Below, one piece after another: positions 16,177-27,049 of a stretch of DNA of 32,371 nucleotides. The notes beneath the pieces are model-generated. The model was not told the origin of the DNA and ran no database searches. It worked only from the letters and a program-made list of their open reading frames with translations. Source of the stretch: Ascoidea tarda (nom. inval.) (taxonomy: Eukaryota; Ascomycota; Saccharomycetes; Ascoideales; Ascoideaceae); contig JAKTTS010000131.1 of NCBI GenBank assembly GCA_030560485.1, positions 1 through 32,371 on the forward strand, given 5' to 3'. A program made the position numbers and the translations under genes. The first letter of the stretch is position 1; each line of letters begins with the position of its first letter.

Positions 16177-18210
16177 CAGAAGAAGGAAAATTCTGGAGTT
16201 CCCAATCCGGCACACAGCACTGAGGTTTATGGCCTCGCATGGCCTAATGGCATTTGATCTGATACAATTTACTGGCGTAGAACCAACTAGGCTATGCTGC
16301 TAAGCTCTGCTGCTAGGCTCTGATGGTTGTATGTGCTACTGGTCTAAGTTGCAACATTTCTCTTGCAAAAGAAAAACCAGAAAATTTTTCAAAGTGTAAA
16401 CAAACAAGGTGAAAATTACTATGCGCCACTCTTTTTTTCTTTTCCTCGCGCTTCGGCATGTAATTAATGCGCGCTCTTATTACTCATTTTACGAACCATT
16501 TCCCTCAGCATCATTCTGCTCTGCAGCTTGACCCATGGCATGTTATTATCACACAACACCTTGCCCATCACTCACTCTCGCAAAAAATCATACAATAAAG
16601 CGCAGTCCATTTCAAAGAACCGTCTTTACTATCCTTATTATCACCTGGACAATTTTTCTGGGAGCATCGTCCTACACTTTTGCTTCTCTGGTGTTTTCTG
16701 GTAACTGCATTTCATCACCAGGAGATCCTGGCTTTGTAAGATCAAAAGTCTCCTCTCCTAAACCAGCTAGGTCGCGAACCATTGCAAAAGACCATTACGA
16801 GGTTCTCGCTATTGAAGATGCTTATTTATAGAACACACCGCCATGTGATTGGCCGTTTTCAGCGATCCCGTGCTGCGCCATTAGGTCTAGGCCCTGCTTT
16901 GCATCTGTCGCCCATCTGTGGCCCTGTTGGTGAGAACAGATCCACAAAGTGAAAGCAGACAGAAGTCCGCAGCTGGAGCAGAAAAACCAAGAAAACCAGA
17001 ACAATTTAAAAAAGAAAGCACAGAAAAAAAGCGTACAAAGAGCGCTGAAAAAGAAACCAAAAATGCCCCACCGGCGCCCACCGTATTGTTCCACGCGGCT
17101 CGCTTCACCGCATTTTTCGCCTTGAGCTAGGTGGGACGGAAGGGCAGTCCGCTCTCCGCGCTTAGTCAGCGGAGCTGCTTTCGCTCAATATGATTGCTTG
17201 ATCGGGACAGTCCTGCTTCTTCCCAAATGGGCTGCTTTTTGAGCCGATTCAGACGTTGCGCCACAACTGGAAATTTGCTGCTCTGACTCAAAAAATCGCA
17301 CTTTAGTAACTCTTAGCGGTTTTTAGTGACTGATCTTCATTAATACGAGAATACCTCCATTGAAAGAGCACTTGTTTGCTTCCATTTATGTCCACCTCTT
17401 TACTGGAGGTTGTAGGCTTATCAAACTCTATCCCGTGGATTAGCAATATGAGCAATCCAATCATAATCGCTCTACAATTGGAAATTCAATTGAGCTCTAT
17501 TTTCTACTCGTTCATTGAATGTATCGAAATAGGGCAGGTCATATAATAGAAAAAATTGACAACTACCCAATTCAGCATACTAACTTTAGAAACAAAGACT
17601 CTAACCGTTTTCTGATTGTCCTTTTTTGACTGATTTTCTGACTGATTTTCTACTAGTTTTTGACTGTTTTTGACTGTTTTTTCTTGACTTTTCTTTGATT
17701 ATTTTATCTTAAAATTTGCAATTTTTTAAATTTCTCATTTTTCATTTTTCATTTTTCATTTTTCGTTTTACATAAACTTCATCTCAGAGAAAATGTAAAT
17801 GTCCCCTTTGCTCGAAAATCAATACCCAATTTTCTTCAACCTGGTTTTTCATACATCCTCCTAAGAGTTTCAACTATTCTTATGCATTTATTGTTTTCAA
17901 ACCAGAATTGTGGTTTTACATTTCTCTCATTTTTTTTTTATTGTTAACCACACTTTCTAGATGAAAAACAGATCTTAAACCTAAAAATAAAGAAAAAAAA
18001 AATTAAGCAATAATTATTCTAATTTATGTCAATTTACTTCAAAACAATATACCTATACTAATACTTATACACCAAAAAAAGAAAATAAAATAAAATAAAA
18101 TAATATAAAATAAAATAAAATAATATAAAATAAAATAAAATTAAATAAATTAAAGTAAAATAAATTAAAATTAAAATTAAAATTAAAATTATAATAATAG
18201 AAAATGATGA

Positions 18211-18260
18211 ATAAATGTCAAAAAATGTCAAAAAATGTCAAAAAATGTCAAAAAATGTTA
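18211..18260 (+). repeat. AAAAATGTCA decamer tandem repeat
   Basis: Five consecutive 10-bp units, the outer two with one change each, about 570 bp beyond the stop of the 868-aa gene. They are followed by degenerate GAAAATGAT-like units to about 18310. Confidence 0.9.
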
Positions 18261-18831
18261 GAAAATGATCCAAAATGATATGAAAATGTTAAAAAATGAT
18301 ATGAAAATGACAGAAAAAATTCAAATGAAATAATCTCATAGAATAATAAAAATCAATAAAAAGGATGAAATATTCAATACTAAAGCAACATTAAATGAAT
18401 CAGATTAAAAGTAAGAAAATAAAAAAAATAAAAAAATAAAGTTTTAAAATATTGAAAATAATAACACTAAACGAAAAGAAACACAGAAAAAGATAGTTTT
18501 TTTCCTCTTTTTTTATATATAGAAGTAAATTAAATAAAATGAATTATTAGATCAAAACCACTCTTCTTTTGAGAATTCCCACTTAATTATTAAAATGAAT
18601 AAAAAAATAATAATATTTTAAACTAAAATTTCTATAAAACCAATATATTATTTTCCCAATGTGAATTTTTTTTTATTCCTCTTTTACTTCAATTTTGGAT
18701 AATATAATAAAAAAAAAAAAGAAAAAAAAAATAATCAAAAAAAGGATATGATTTATGCAAAATAATAACTTATAAAACTCTTATAGTTTATAATTTATGA
18801 TTAATGATCGAAACCTATAAAATCTTATCAA

Positions 18832-20392
18832 TCAGTTTTTATCTTTTGGTTCTTCAGTTAACATGTATTTAATATCACTTTTTGATGGTTGTTTTTTTGA
18901 AGGGCTCACTGAAGTTTGCTGTGATCTCACATCTTGTCGACGATTCTGAGATGTTTGTAAATTAGAAGTTTGAGAACCCGTTTGTTGAATTGAAATCTGA
19001 GATTGAGATTGAGATTGAGATTGAGGTTGAGGTTGAGATTGAAGCTGAGGCTGAGATTGAGAATCTGGAAAACTCCCATAACTTAAACGTGCATTGTGCT
19101 CATACTGAAGAGGACTACCTTGGTAATATTTTTGAGACTGCCCATATGCTGTAACACCTGTATTATATGGTGCTTGAAGACGAACTTGTTGTGATTGCTG
19201 CTGCTGCTGCTGTAGTGGTGGTGGTGTTTGTTGATAACTTGAGTGCAAATTTTGAGGCCTTACATTAAATGATGGAAAATTTTGAGAATTTGACTGAGAG
19301 TGAAGTGAAAAGTGAGGAGTTTGCTGTTGCTGCTGGATTTGAGACTGTGCTGGTTGGGGAGGGAATAAGAACTCTGACTGGCCTTGACGTTGCTGTGAAA
19401 ATGACTGTTGTATTTGTTGAATATGCTGAATATGTTGTGTTCTCAGCGGAATAGGTCTAAAACTCAATAAATTGGAGCTATATGGAGAAGGAATTTGCGG
19501 TTGGTCTACCTGCAGTGGTGTTTTCAAAGGAGACATTGGGAGATGCTGAACATTTGTCGGATTTGGATGGCTTGGGGTAACGGTGCTTGGTGATAATAAT
19601 GATGGAGTTGAAATTTCGGAAACATTTGAATGAGACTTTCTGCTCCCGGTCTTGGGAGAAGGAATCGGAGTTTTTTTGCCTTTAGTTCCAGAGTCATATT
19701 CCTTTGAAGGGTCATAAGGTATAACTGAAAAGGTGGAAGAAGTAGGTAGTTTTCTTTGGAATTTTGAAGAAGAAGAAGGTGAAATTTCAGAAGTCACAGA
19801 GGTTGAATGTTTTCTTAAATGGGAAAATTTTCTAAAAGTGCTAACTGATTTAGAAGCTGGTACGGCAAATGGAGAATTTGAGGTTGAAAGTGCCTGAGAA
19901 GTTTCTGCAGATGAAGAGGCGGTTGGTTGAAGAGTAACATTGGAAGGTATAGACTGAGAAGATTTGTGTTTATCAGAGGCCTTTTTCTTTTTTTGCTTTT
20001 CATCAGGATTTTTCCAGTGGTGGAATTCGTATTTTATTTGTTGAGGTAGTTCAACTTTGAAAACGGAGGTGGAAGACCTAGGTGGCTTGTTTGAAAATGA
20101 TTGCATTGAAGAGGCCATAGAAGACAGAGATGGGAGAGAAGAGAGACTTTTATTTTTAGGTCTTGACCTTGCTTTCAATTGGTTCTTGAATTTTTGAATA
20201 CCAGCTTGAATGCTTGCATTGAAAGAAGAGGAAGATGAAGAAGACGTTGTGGTAGTTTTCAATTGCAGAGATAGCTGCTGTTGAGGCTGTGAAAATTGCT
20301 GGGGTTGTGAAAATTGCTGGGGTTGTGAAAATTGTTGAGGTTGTGATTTTGGTTGCACTTGAGAAAATAAAGGAGGCGGAAGTTGAAGTTGT

Positions 20393-20424
<32 letters not shown>

Positions 20425-21438
20425 GATTTTTAGTTGCAGTTTTTGTGGCTGTTGTGTAGGAAGCTGTATAGTTGTGGGATGAATATTTGTAGGGTTGGGA
20501 GAAAACGATACATTTTTTTGTAGAGGAGAAGATTTCAAGGGAGATTTTATTGGAGATGATGGTACTAAATTTGAGAAGATGATTGGGATTGAAGAGGATG
20601 GGATATTATTTGATATTGCAATGTTTAGGACTTCTTTTAGTAGCTTTGCAGTCTTTGCTTTAAATTTTTCTTGTTTAGTTCTTTCTCTTTCAGCATTTAG
20701 GTTTATGAATTTAATTATAGTGTCTTCGGAATAGTGGCTGTATTTGTCTATGTTTTGTAGATCAATATTGGGAAGAGTTATAGAAGTATCAAAATCATTA
20801 TGATTTTTTTTGTCTTCAGATAGTGGTGAATTCTTTTGGAGATTATTAGAGTTGGAATTGGAGTTTGAGTTGGAATTAGATAGGGGACTCCCACTTGTTG
20901 TTGAATTTACGGATGGATTAAAATTCAATTTAATCTTTTTATCGATTTTTTTTGATTTTAATTTTCTTGAAAAGATATTTCTAGATTTCTTTTTCTGGTC
21001 GTCGTCATTAGTGAGGCAATTGATTGGTGAAGAGTTTGAAGAATTTGAGGGAGAAGAAGAGGAAATTTGAATTTTGTTTGAAATAGGAGAGGAAGAGGAA
21101 GAAGAGGAAGAGGATCTGAAGATTGATTTTCTTTTTTTTTTCTTTTTTTGTTTTGCCTGTTTGTCGTGGGATGTGCTTGAGTCCATTTCGATTTCGATAT
21201 CGGTTGGAGTGTTGTTGCTGTCGTTGTTGTCGTTGTCTTTAATTTTTGGAATTGAGGTTGAAATTTGGTTTGAGGCCGATGAGAAGAAGAAATTGTGTTT
21301 TTTGATATTTTTCTGTTGAATTTGGGGAGATTGAGGAGTGGGAGAGAGATTTTTGTGCAGAGAATTTGAGTCAATTTCGATATCCATATCATCGTCATCA
21401 TCATCATCGTTTACTGGGATGGTATGTTTATCTGTCAT
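18832..21438 (-). CDS. Ser/Gln-rich protein of unknown function (868 aa)
   Basis: I do not recognise this protein. It is mostly low complexity: an acidic N-terminus (Asp11-17) with a DIEID motif repeated near 19 and 80, a Lys/Arg-rich nuclear-signal-like patch (97-105), Ser runs, poly-Gln at about 340-350, a QQFSQP repeat and a Gln/Ser/Pro-rich C-terminal half. Two islands look constrained: a charged amphipathic helix followed by a hydrophobic end (about 232-290, from YSHYSEDTIIKF to SIPIIFSN) and the C-terminal motif PSKSDIKYMLTEE (from 851). The Lys/Arg patches, poly-Gln and two short conserved cores suggest a nuclear regulator or scaffold, which is inference. The frame is uninterrupted and the reverse-strand frames inside it are shadows. 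Confidence 0.85.
20287..20345 (-). repeat. 18-bp in-frame repeat coding QQFSQP
   Basis: Three near-identical 18-bp units within the 868-aa gene encode repeated QPQQFS blocks. A poly-Gln tract (mixed CAG/CAA codons) lies next to it at about 20385-20425. Both are in frame and preserve the reading frame. Confidence 0.85.
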
Positions 21439-21650
21439 ATCGTTTTTGGTAGATATATATAGGTGTGTATATATATATGAGAGATTGACTTGGTAGAATG
21501 AATAGAAGGTAAGTGGATGAAGTTTCTAAATTGAGTTTAAAGTTTTGTTCTTTATTGAGAAAGTGTAAAAGTGGACAAGACGAATAAATGAGATAGTGTA
21601 GTATAATATAGTAGAGGGTGGAAAGAGTAAAGTGGGATGTGATATGATAT

Positions 21651-21860
21651 GGGTAGAGTAGAGTAGAGTAGAGTAAAGTAGAATAGAATAGTGATAACCT
21701 TTTTGGAATTTTTAATTTTTAATTTTTAATTTTTAATTTTGATTTTTGGTTTTTGGTTTTTGGTTTTTGGTTTTTGATTTTTGAATTCTTAATTTCTTAA
21801 TTTCTTTATTTCTTTATTTCTTTATTTATTTCTTTATTTATTTCTTTATTTTTTTATTTA
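21651..21860 (+). repeat. Mosaic of microsatellites upstream of the 868-aa gene
   Basis: Successive short arrays follow each other: GAGTA pentamers (21651-21690), TTTTTAA heptamers (21708-21740), TTTTTGG heptamers (21741-21775), then TTTCTTTA/TTTATTTC units (21795-21860). Confidence 0.85.
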
Positions 21861-22170
21861 ATTATTTTTCTCTGTCTTTTCTTTTTTTATCTTTTTTTAT
21901 GTTGTTTATTTAATTAATTGGTTAATTGGACAATTAAATAAACTGAATTAAAGTGAAAATGAGTAAAATAAAATGAAACAAATAAAAAAAAAAATGAAGT
22001 AAAAAATGGACTAAAACGACTTAAAATTTCATTTAGAAATATTAGGAAAAAATATTAATTTTTTTTTTCAAAAACAAGTGAAATGGATGAAAACAAGTGG
22101 AAATGAATTATGGTTGACAAAAAGAATCCGAATATGGTTGAATGCAACTGGAGTGGTGAGAGGATGTTAT

Positions 22171-22250
22171 AGTATAAGATTGTATAAGATTGTATAAGAT
22201 TGTATAAGATTGTAGAAGATTGTAGAAGACTATATCAGATTGTATCAGAT
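22171..22250 (+). repeat. TGTATAAGAT decamer tandem repeat
   Basis: Eight consecutive 10-bp units, exact at the left and diverging to TGTAGAAGAT and TGTATCAGAT at the right, directly flanking the GC-rich island. Confidence 0.9.
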
Positions 22251-23772
22251 TATCTGGTATTATGTTGCTTGAGCGTTGCAAGAGGAATGGAGGTGGAATC
22301 GAAGCAGCAGAGTAGAAGGGCAGCTATAGTTCCATTAAATGGAGAATCAGGAAACCCAGCCCAGAAGAGATGATGCGAGAGAAGACGTTGGAGCAGCAGT
22401 CGATGGAAGAGTTGGAGATTAGCAAGCAGATTTGCCTGGATTGAAGAGCTACTTGTTCGATCTGTTGCTTTTTGCAAGAAACAGCTGGATCGAAATGGAA
22501 ACAATCTGGATTCAAAGGGGATGTGATTTGGATCAAAGCAGACGAGCAGAAGAAGCCAGAGAAGAAGGCAGCAGAATCGTGTAGACACCAGCGTAAACAC
22601 AGCGAAAGAAACGCCAGGGCAGAGGAAGAAGCAGAGGCAGAAGAAGCTGCTGCTTGTGCTTTCTCTTCGTCCCCAGGCTCTGCCTCTCTTTCCTCTTTCT
22701 CGCCGTCTCGTGCCGTTTGTGCTTCTTCTGCTTCTCCCACTTCGCTTGGCGACGAAACCAGCTGCGCCAGCGCTGCGCAACCGCCCAAAACCAGCGCACC
22801 ACAACAGCGGTGCGCTCGTACTGGAGCGTCCGCGGTTTTCGACACGCGTCGTGCGCCGTTCTCCAGGTCGGAGATACACTGCGAAAGCCGCTAAAGCTTC
22901 CTCTGCTGACCGTAACGAAGTCTGTGTTTTACTTCACCATTTCCCTTTATTTCCTGCCTTTGCCTGTCCTCTCAGACCTTTATTTATAACTTGACATTTC
23001 TCTCTGCCATTCCCATGGAAATCCCCATTTTAACTCAGGTTATTACCACATTTATCCACTATCAGCCCAGTTAAAGTTTGTTCGTTTTATGTTGAAAAAA
23101 CGATTTTCTTTTGCTTCAGGTGGAAATGGAAAATCTCTCCTTCTATTATTTGCTATCAAATTTCATTCCAATCCTCACTTTCTCTTTCTCTTTTGTTTTC
23201 TCTCTTCTTTTTAATCCCAAAATGAAATCCGCTTTCCTTTCCCCTGAAATTCGGTAATCAATTTCTCAATTTGTTAGTATCCCTATTCATCCAATTTCAT
23301 CCATCCACTAAAATTATTCCAATACTTATCTTAAAAAAAAATAAAAAAAAATAAAACAAAAAAATACGTAGTCGTTATTAAATGTATTGACCAATCTTTT
23401 GGAATAAATCAATTTCCTGGTTTAAAATCTCTTTTTAAATTCAATTCAATTCAATTCAATTTGTTCGTTCATTTATAAATCTGACATACAGTTGTCTTTT
23501 TAAATAAAATTAACAAAGAAATTGTATTGATCTTTCCCATTCAAGAAAGCCCATCTTTATAATCAAACTAAACCAATCAAACTGAATTGCTTTATAGAAT
23601 GTTAATCCACTTTAGCAATCACGGAATATCTAATCAAAATAAGTCTCATTTCTCTATAATTCTTCCTTTTTTATTATCTTTTTGTAATTTATAACTCTAT
23701 CATAAATAATATTTTTACTTTTTTTTTTATATCTATTTCTTGTCTTTCTTTTTTTTCTGTTCCTTTTTTTGT

Positions 23773-23826
23773 TATCATTTTAGGAAGCAAAATATTACTT
23801 TTGAAAAAATATAACCTAAAATGATA
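23773..23826. repeat. 12-bp perfect inverted repeat
   Basis: TATCATTTTAGG (23773-23784) and its exact complement CCTAAAATGATA (23815-23826) enclose a 30-nt AT-rich loop. It could be a weak hairpin or terminator-like element; no adjacent gene ends here. Confidence 0.6.
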
Positions 23827-24906
23827 TTTCCTTTCTCTCTCCCTGTTTATATACATATGCTTTTTAAAGTCAAGTTAATTTTCCATTGAGCCTTTCTTTT
23901 TTTGAATTCAATTCAACCACTTTCACGAAACTTTTCCCCTATTAATCTCATGAAATTATCTTCTTTAAAAAGCATATTTACAACCATATTTGGAAATTCA
24001 TTATTTAATCGACAGAAAAACCATCGTCTATAAAAGAACCCAAACAGACGATCAAGCGCTGAATAATTGTTTATTCTCTTTGAAATCGATCGTTCATTAT
24101 AATACCCAAACTTATAATAAACATCTTCTGCGTTCATTAAACGATGACCTTTCTCCAATTAAAAAATCAATCTCTTTCTGCACTTTTTTTTTTTTTTCGA
24201 CAAGCTATTTTTTTATTCCAAATAATGGCCGAATCGAATTCAAAAAAGTTCGTGAAAACCCTCAATTTTTTTTCTTTTACTCTATTCAGAGTAAAATGGA
24301 ATTTTAACTTTAGGTATCGTTCAGATGCTGGATGATAATCACAATCAGTCACTAAAACACTCCTTTTAATGTCCGATTATATTGTATTAAACAGAATTTA
24401 AAATGATAGCAGTTATACAGATCTCTGATAATCAAAAAAGAGAATCAAAGAAAATCAACTTGTTCGATTGTATTCTTTTCAATTAGGCCCTGTGTAATCC
24501 CAGAGGATCACCAGGTAAAGCTAAAATAAAGTGATTCCAGTTGAATTTAACCCATTCTATAACTTCATTCAAACCCTCTCCATTGACACGTTCTTTATAA
24601 TAAAAGATTGGTAAAGAAAAAAAAAAGATCCTTTCAAGAAATCACCAGCTCATCAAAAAAAAAACAACATTTGCTTTATATTCTGAAAAAGAGAAGGGAG
24701 GGATCATCCCTAATACAGCAACTGCTGTCTGATGCGTGCTGTGCATACATCCGTACATCTGGAGCAAACCAGGTTCCACCCACCTCTGTGGATCTTCTTC
24801 TTTCAGATGCAAAATAAAACACAAAAAAAAGCTCCAAAAGATGGAGAAGAACTTTATCATTGCTATCGAGTGTGATTCTTGATGAGATGATGTGGGCGAA
24901 GAACTG

Positions 24907-24914
24907 TATAAATA
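24907..24914 (+). promoter_or_regulatory. TATA box of ECI1
   Basis: TATAAATA 71-78 bp upstream of the ECI1 start codon. Confidence 0.5.
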
Positions 24915-24984
24915 TCCATTTAATTGCTATGGAAAATAGTCAAGCGATATTTCGTTATATTACACTATATCGTCGATTCATTCA

Positions 24985-25878
24985 ATGGAGGAAAACAATT
25001 CACCATCAAACAGAATTCTTTACCAGGTTAAAGGAAAGATATCCGTAATTACATTAAACCAACCCGATAAGCTAAATGCACTAGGTGGTGATGATTACAC
25101 TTACTTGGCTAAGTTGATGGAAAAAAGCAACAAGGATCCTAATACTGTAATAACTTTGATCAATTCCTCTGGTCGATATTTTTCGAGCGGTGCTGATTAC
25201 AAGTTTATTAAAAAATACCATGAGCTTATTAACGATAAAAAAAACGATGAAAAAGAGATTGAAAGACAAAACGATCGCTTTTGGTTTAACGATTTTATTC
25301 CCAGAAACTCTTACTTGACAGACTGTTTTATAAACCACGGAAAGATTATAGTGGCATGTCTTAATGGACCTGCGATTGGGCTAAGCGCAGCAATGATTGC
25401 ACTTTCTGATATAATCTACTCGAAGAATGACGATACGTTTTTATTGTATCCATTCACGAAAATCGGGTTGGTAACTGAAGGATCAACTTCGTATTCATTG
25501 CTATTACGATTAGGCCTATCAAGGACGAACGAAGCGTTGCTATTATCAAAGCCGATTTACAATAAAGACTTGGTTAGTTGCGGGTTTGTTAATAAATGCT
25601 ATAATATGGATGATTACAATAAGAAGGACCAGGTGGAGATTAATAAATCAACAGAGAAATTCAACGAGTTGATTTTAAACGAGTTGAGTGATTCGGTTGA
25701 GTTTTTGAATAGCGATTCAATTAAGGATATTAAAAAATTGATCAACTCTAATATAAGGCTCTATTACAATAGTGCGAATTCCAAAGAGGTGATTCAAGGG
25801 TACAAGAAATGGTTGACAGGAGTTCCGCAGAGGCAGTTTATCAATTTGGCGAATAAAAACATCAAACACAAGCTATGA
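24985..25878 (+). CDS. ECI1: ECI1, peroxisomal delta3,delta2-enoyl-CoA isomerase
   Basis: This crotonase-fold enzyme shifts cis/trans-3 double bonds to trans-2 so that unsaturated fatty acids can enter peroxisomal beta-oxidation. It is 297 aa (yeast Eci1 280). It parallels Eci1 throughout: PDKLNALGGDDYTYL, oxyanion-hole segment SSGRYFSSGADYKF (61-74), NGPAIGLSAA (127-136), catalytic Glu165 in LVTEGST (yeast Glu158), and a C-terminus ending KHKL. The last three residues HKL match the variant peroxisomal targeting signal type used by yeast Eci1 (HRL). A small insert lies near residues 82-98. The ATG at 24985 starts just before the first conserved strand. There is no in-frame CTG. Confidence 0.95.
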   Translation: MEENNSPSNRILYQVKGKISVITLNQPDKLNALGGDDYTYLAKLMEKSNKDPNTVITLINSSGRYFSSGADYKFIKKYHELINDKKNDEKEIERQNDRFWFNDFIPRNSYLTDCFINHGKIIVACLNGPAIGLSAAMIALSDIIYSKNDDTFLLYPFTKIGLVTEGSTSYSLLLRLGLSRTNEALLLSKPIYNKDLVSCGFVNKCYNMDDYNKKDQVEINKSTEKFNELILNELSDSVEFLNSDSIKDIKKLINSNIRLYYNSANSKEVIQGYKKWLTGVPQRQFINLANKNIKHKL

Positions 25879-26347
25879 ATAGTATTGTCGAAGAGTTGTA
25901 GAGCGTGAGTAGTGTTTGTATGATCTTCTTTAGAGATAAGTTAAGGTTTGCGCCACACAAGCAGCAAACGCCACTTTGAAAGGGCCAAGCGCGCCACATA
26001 TTTCCGTTTGCGATTCGCGACCTATGAAAAAAACCCCCAAAGAACGACTTCATTTCCCCCCTCAAATTGGAGTTATCAAAAAGGTTACGACGAGATAATG
26101 AGTCTTTCTATGGTTGTTGTTTTATTACTCATTTCTTGTGCTTAGAACAAGACACCGCTGCTTTTCCAACAGTATTATAAGAGTAACACTAATAATATTT
26201 ACCATATTCATAATAATATTCACAATAATATTCACATTTATAATAATATTCACAATACCATTCAATACCATTCAATACCATTCACAATAGCATTCTCATC
26301 CTGCTTTTATAGGCTTTATACTCCAGTTTTCTCGTATCATCTCAACC
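25879..26347. other. ECI1 3' flank and PRX1 promoter
   Basis: A GC-richer patch (25940-26040) is followed by an AT-rich stretch with a 10-bp repeat (CCATTCAATA and AATATTCACA variants, about 26190-26290) directly upstream of the PRX1 start. No gene was seen. Confidence 0.55.
26190..26295 (+). repeat. ATTCACAATA/CCATTCAATA decamer repeats in the PRX1 promoter
   Basis: Two related decamer families alternate over about 100 bp, ending about 50 bp before the PRX1 ATG, probably in the core promoter or leader. Confidence 0.8.
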
Positions 26348-27049
26348 ATGGCCATGAACAAACCAAGCGACTCTACGTTACGTTTAGGATCAATTGCTCC
26401 CAATTTTGAAAGCGACAGCTCGAGTGGAAAGATCAATTTCTACGAGTACGTTGGTGATTCGTGGTGCATTTTGTTCTCGCACCCTGACGATTTCACACCA
26501 GTCTGCACTACAGAATTAGGTGCCTTTGCAAAGCTAGAACCAGAGTTCACCAAGAGAAACGTCAAGCTAATTGGGCTATCTGTTAACGATACCAAAATGC
26601 ACAAGGCATGGATAGAGGATATCAACGAAATAACTGGGTCGTTCTTGAGCTTCCCCATTGTTTCTGATCCCAAACGAGAGATTTCGCACAAGTACGACAT
26701 GATTGACTTTCAAGACTCGACCAACGTCGACGACAAGGGCTTGCAGTTGACCATCAGAAGTGTCTTCATCATCGACCCTAAAAAAACGATCCGGCTCATA
26801 ATGACCTATCCTGCCTCCACTGGAAGAAACACTGCTGAGGTTCTCAGGTGCGTCGACTCTTTGCAAGCCTGCGACAACTTCAAGATAGCCACTCCCATCA
26901 ACTGGATTCCTGGTGACGACGTTATCGTCCACAACTCGCTCAACAACGACGAGGCCAAAAAGCTCTTCCCTAAGTTCAGAGCCATCAAGTCCTACCTACG
27001 CTTGACTCCCCTCGATACCCAGGAGTTGAACAAGAACCACAAGCTCTGA
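26348..27049 (+). CDS. PRX1: 1-Cys peroxiredoxin (PRX1 family) ending in -HKL
   Basis: A thiol peroxidase of the Prx6/Prx1 class, 233 aa. The peroxidatic Cys53 lies in DFTPVCTTE (48-56), catalytic Arg137 in TIRSVFIIDPKK, and the class-specific C-terminal domain PINWIPGDDVIV...SYLRLTP is present. Yeast Prx1 (261 aa) has a mitochondrial presequence; this protein starts 10 residues before the conserved LRLGSIAPNF block and has no presequence. After the point where yeast Prx1 ends it has an extra tail, PLDTQELNKNHKL, whose final HKL resembles a peroxisomal PTS1 and equals the end of the adjacent ECI1. Codon use is GC-richer than in neighbouring genes (many C-ending codons), as in highly expressed genes, with no CTG. 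Confidence 0.93.
   Translation: MAMNKPSDSTLRLGSIAPNFESDSSSGKINFYEYVGDSWCILFSHPDDFTPVCTTELGAFAKLEPEFTKRNVKLIGLSVNDTKMHKAWIEDINEITGSFLSFPIVSDPKREISHKYDMIDFQDSTNVDDKGLQLTIRSVFIIDPKKTIRLIMTYPASTGRNTAEVLRCVDSLQACDNFKIATPINWIPGDDVIVHNSLNNDEAKKLFPKFRAIKSYLRLTPLDTQELNKNHKL

Larger units (their letters stand above)
15998..18831. other. Large gene-poor region (2.8 kb)
   Basis: The segment contains the promoter of the 56-aa gene, a GC-richer island (about 16200-17330) and then a very AT-rich half. In the latter are TTTTTGACTG-type repeats (17620-17690), CATTTTT repeats (17735-17765), a long AATAAAATAA array (18075-18190) and a decamer array (18211-18260). Frames in the island, such as 16535-16831, are not supported as genes. 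No RNA gene was recognised. Confidence 0.6.
21439..24984. other. Largest gene-free region (3.5 kb) between the 868-aa gene and ECI1
   Basis: It starts with a mosaic of different microsatellites (21651-21860), an AT-rich stretch, a decamer array (22171-22250), then a GC-rich island (22260-22900) carrying an ACGCGT box (22844-22849). Next comes a pyrimidine-rich stretch (22900-23330) and AT-rich sequence with a 12-bp inverted repeat (23773-23826), and finally the ECI1 promoter. Overlapping frames of 80-209 codons on both strands of the island are not credible genes. A transcribed non-coding RNA or a highly divergent spliced gene cannot be excluded. Confidence 0.6.

Noticed and set aside
16535-16831. 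98-codon frame with a hydrophobic segment
   Set aside because: It lies in a GC-rich island, has several in-frame CTG codons (for example in the LG and SL positions of the hydrophobic stretch), and I know no similar protein.
20495-21319. Plus-strand acidic and Phe-rich frames
   Set aside because: Antisense shadows of Lys/Ser/Gln codons of the 868-aa gene.
22250-22894. Overlapping open frames of 89-209 codons on both strands
   Set aside because: All lie in one GC-rich island where stop codons are rare by composition. They overlap each other on both strands, contain CTG codons that the real genes avoid, and resemble no family.
23913-24158. 81-codon minus-strand frame
   Set aside because: No recognisable motif, overlapped by a 105-codon plus-strand frame, and in an AT-rich spacer. 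Chance is the simplest explanation.
24483-24641. 53-codon minus-strand open run with protein-like composition (ends GDPLGLHRA)
   Set aside because: It has no ATG, no convincing upstream exon or branch site, contains an in-frame CTG and matches no family I know. It might be a terminal exon, but I cannot support it.
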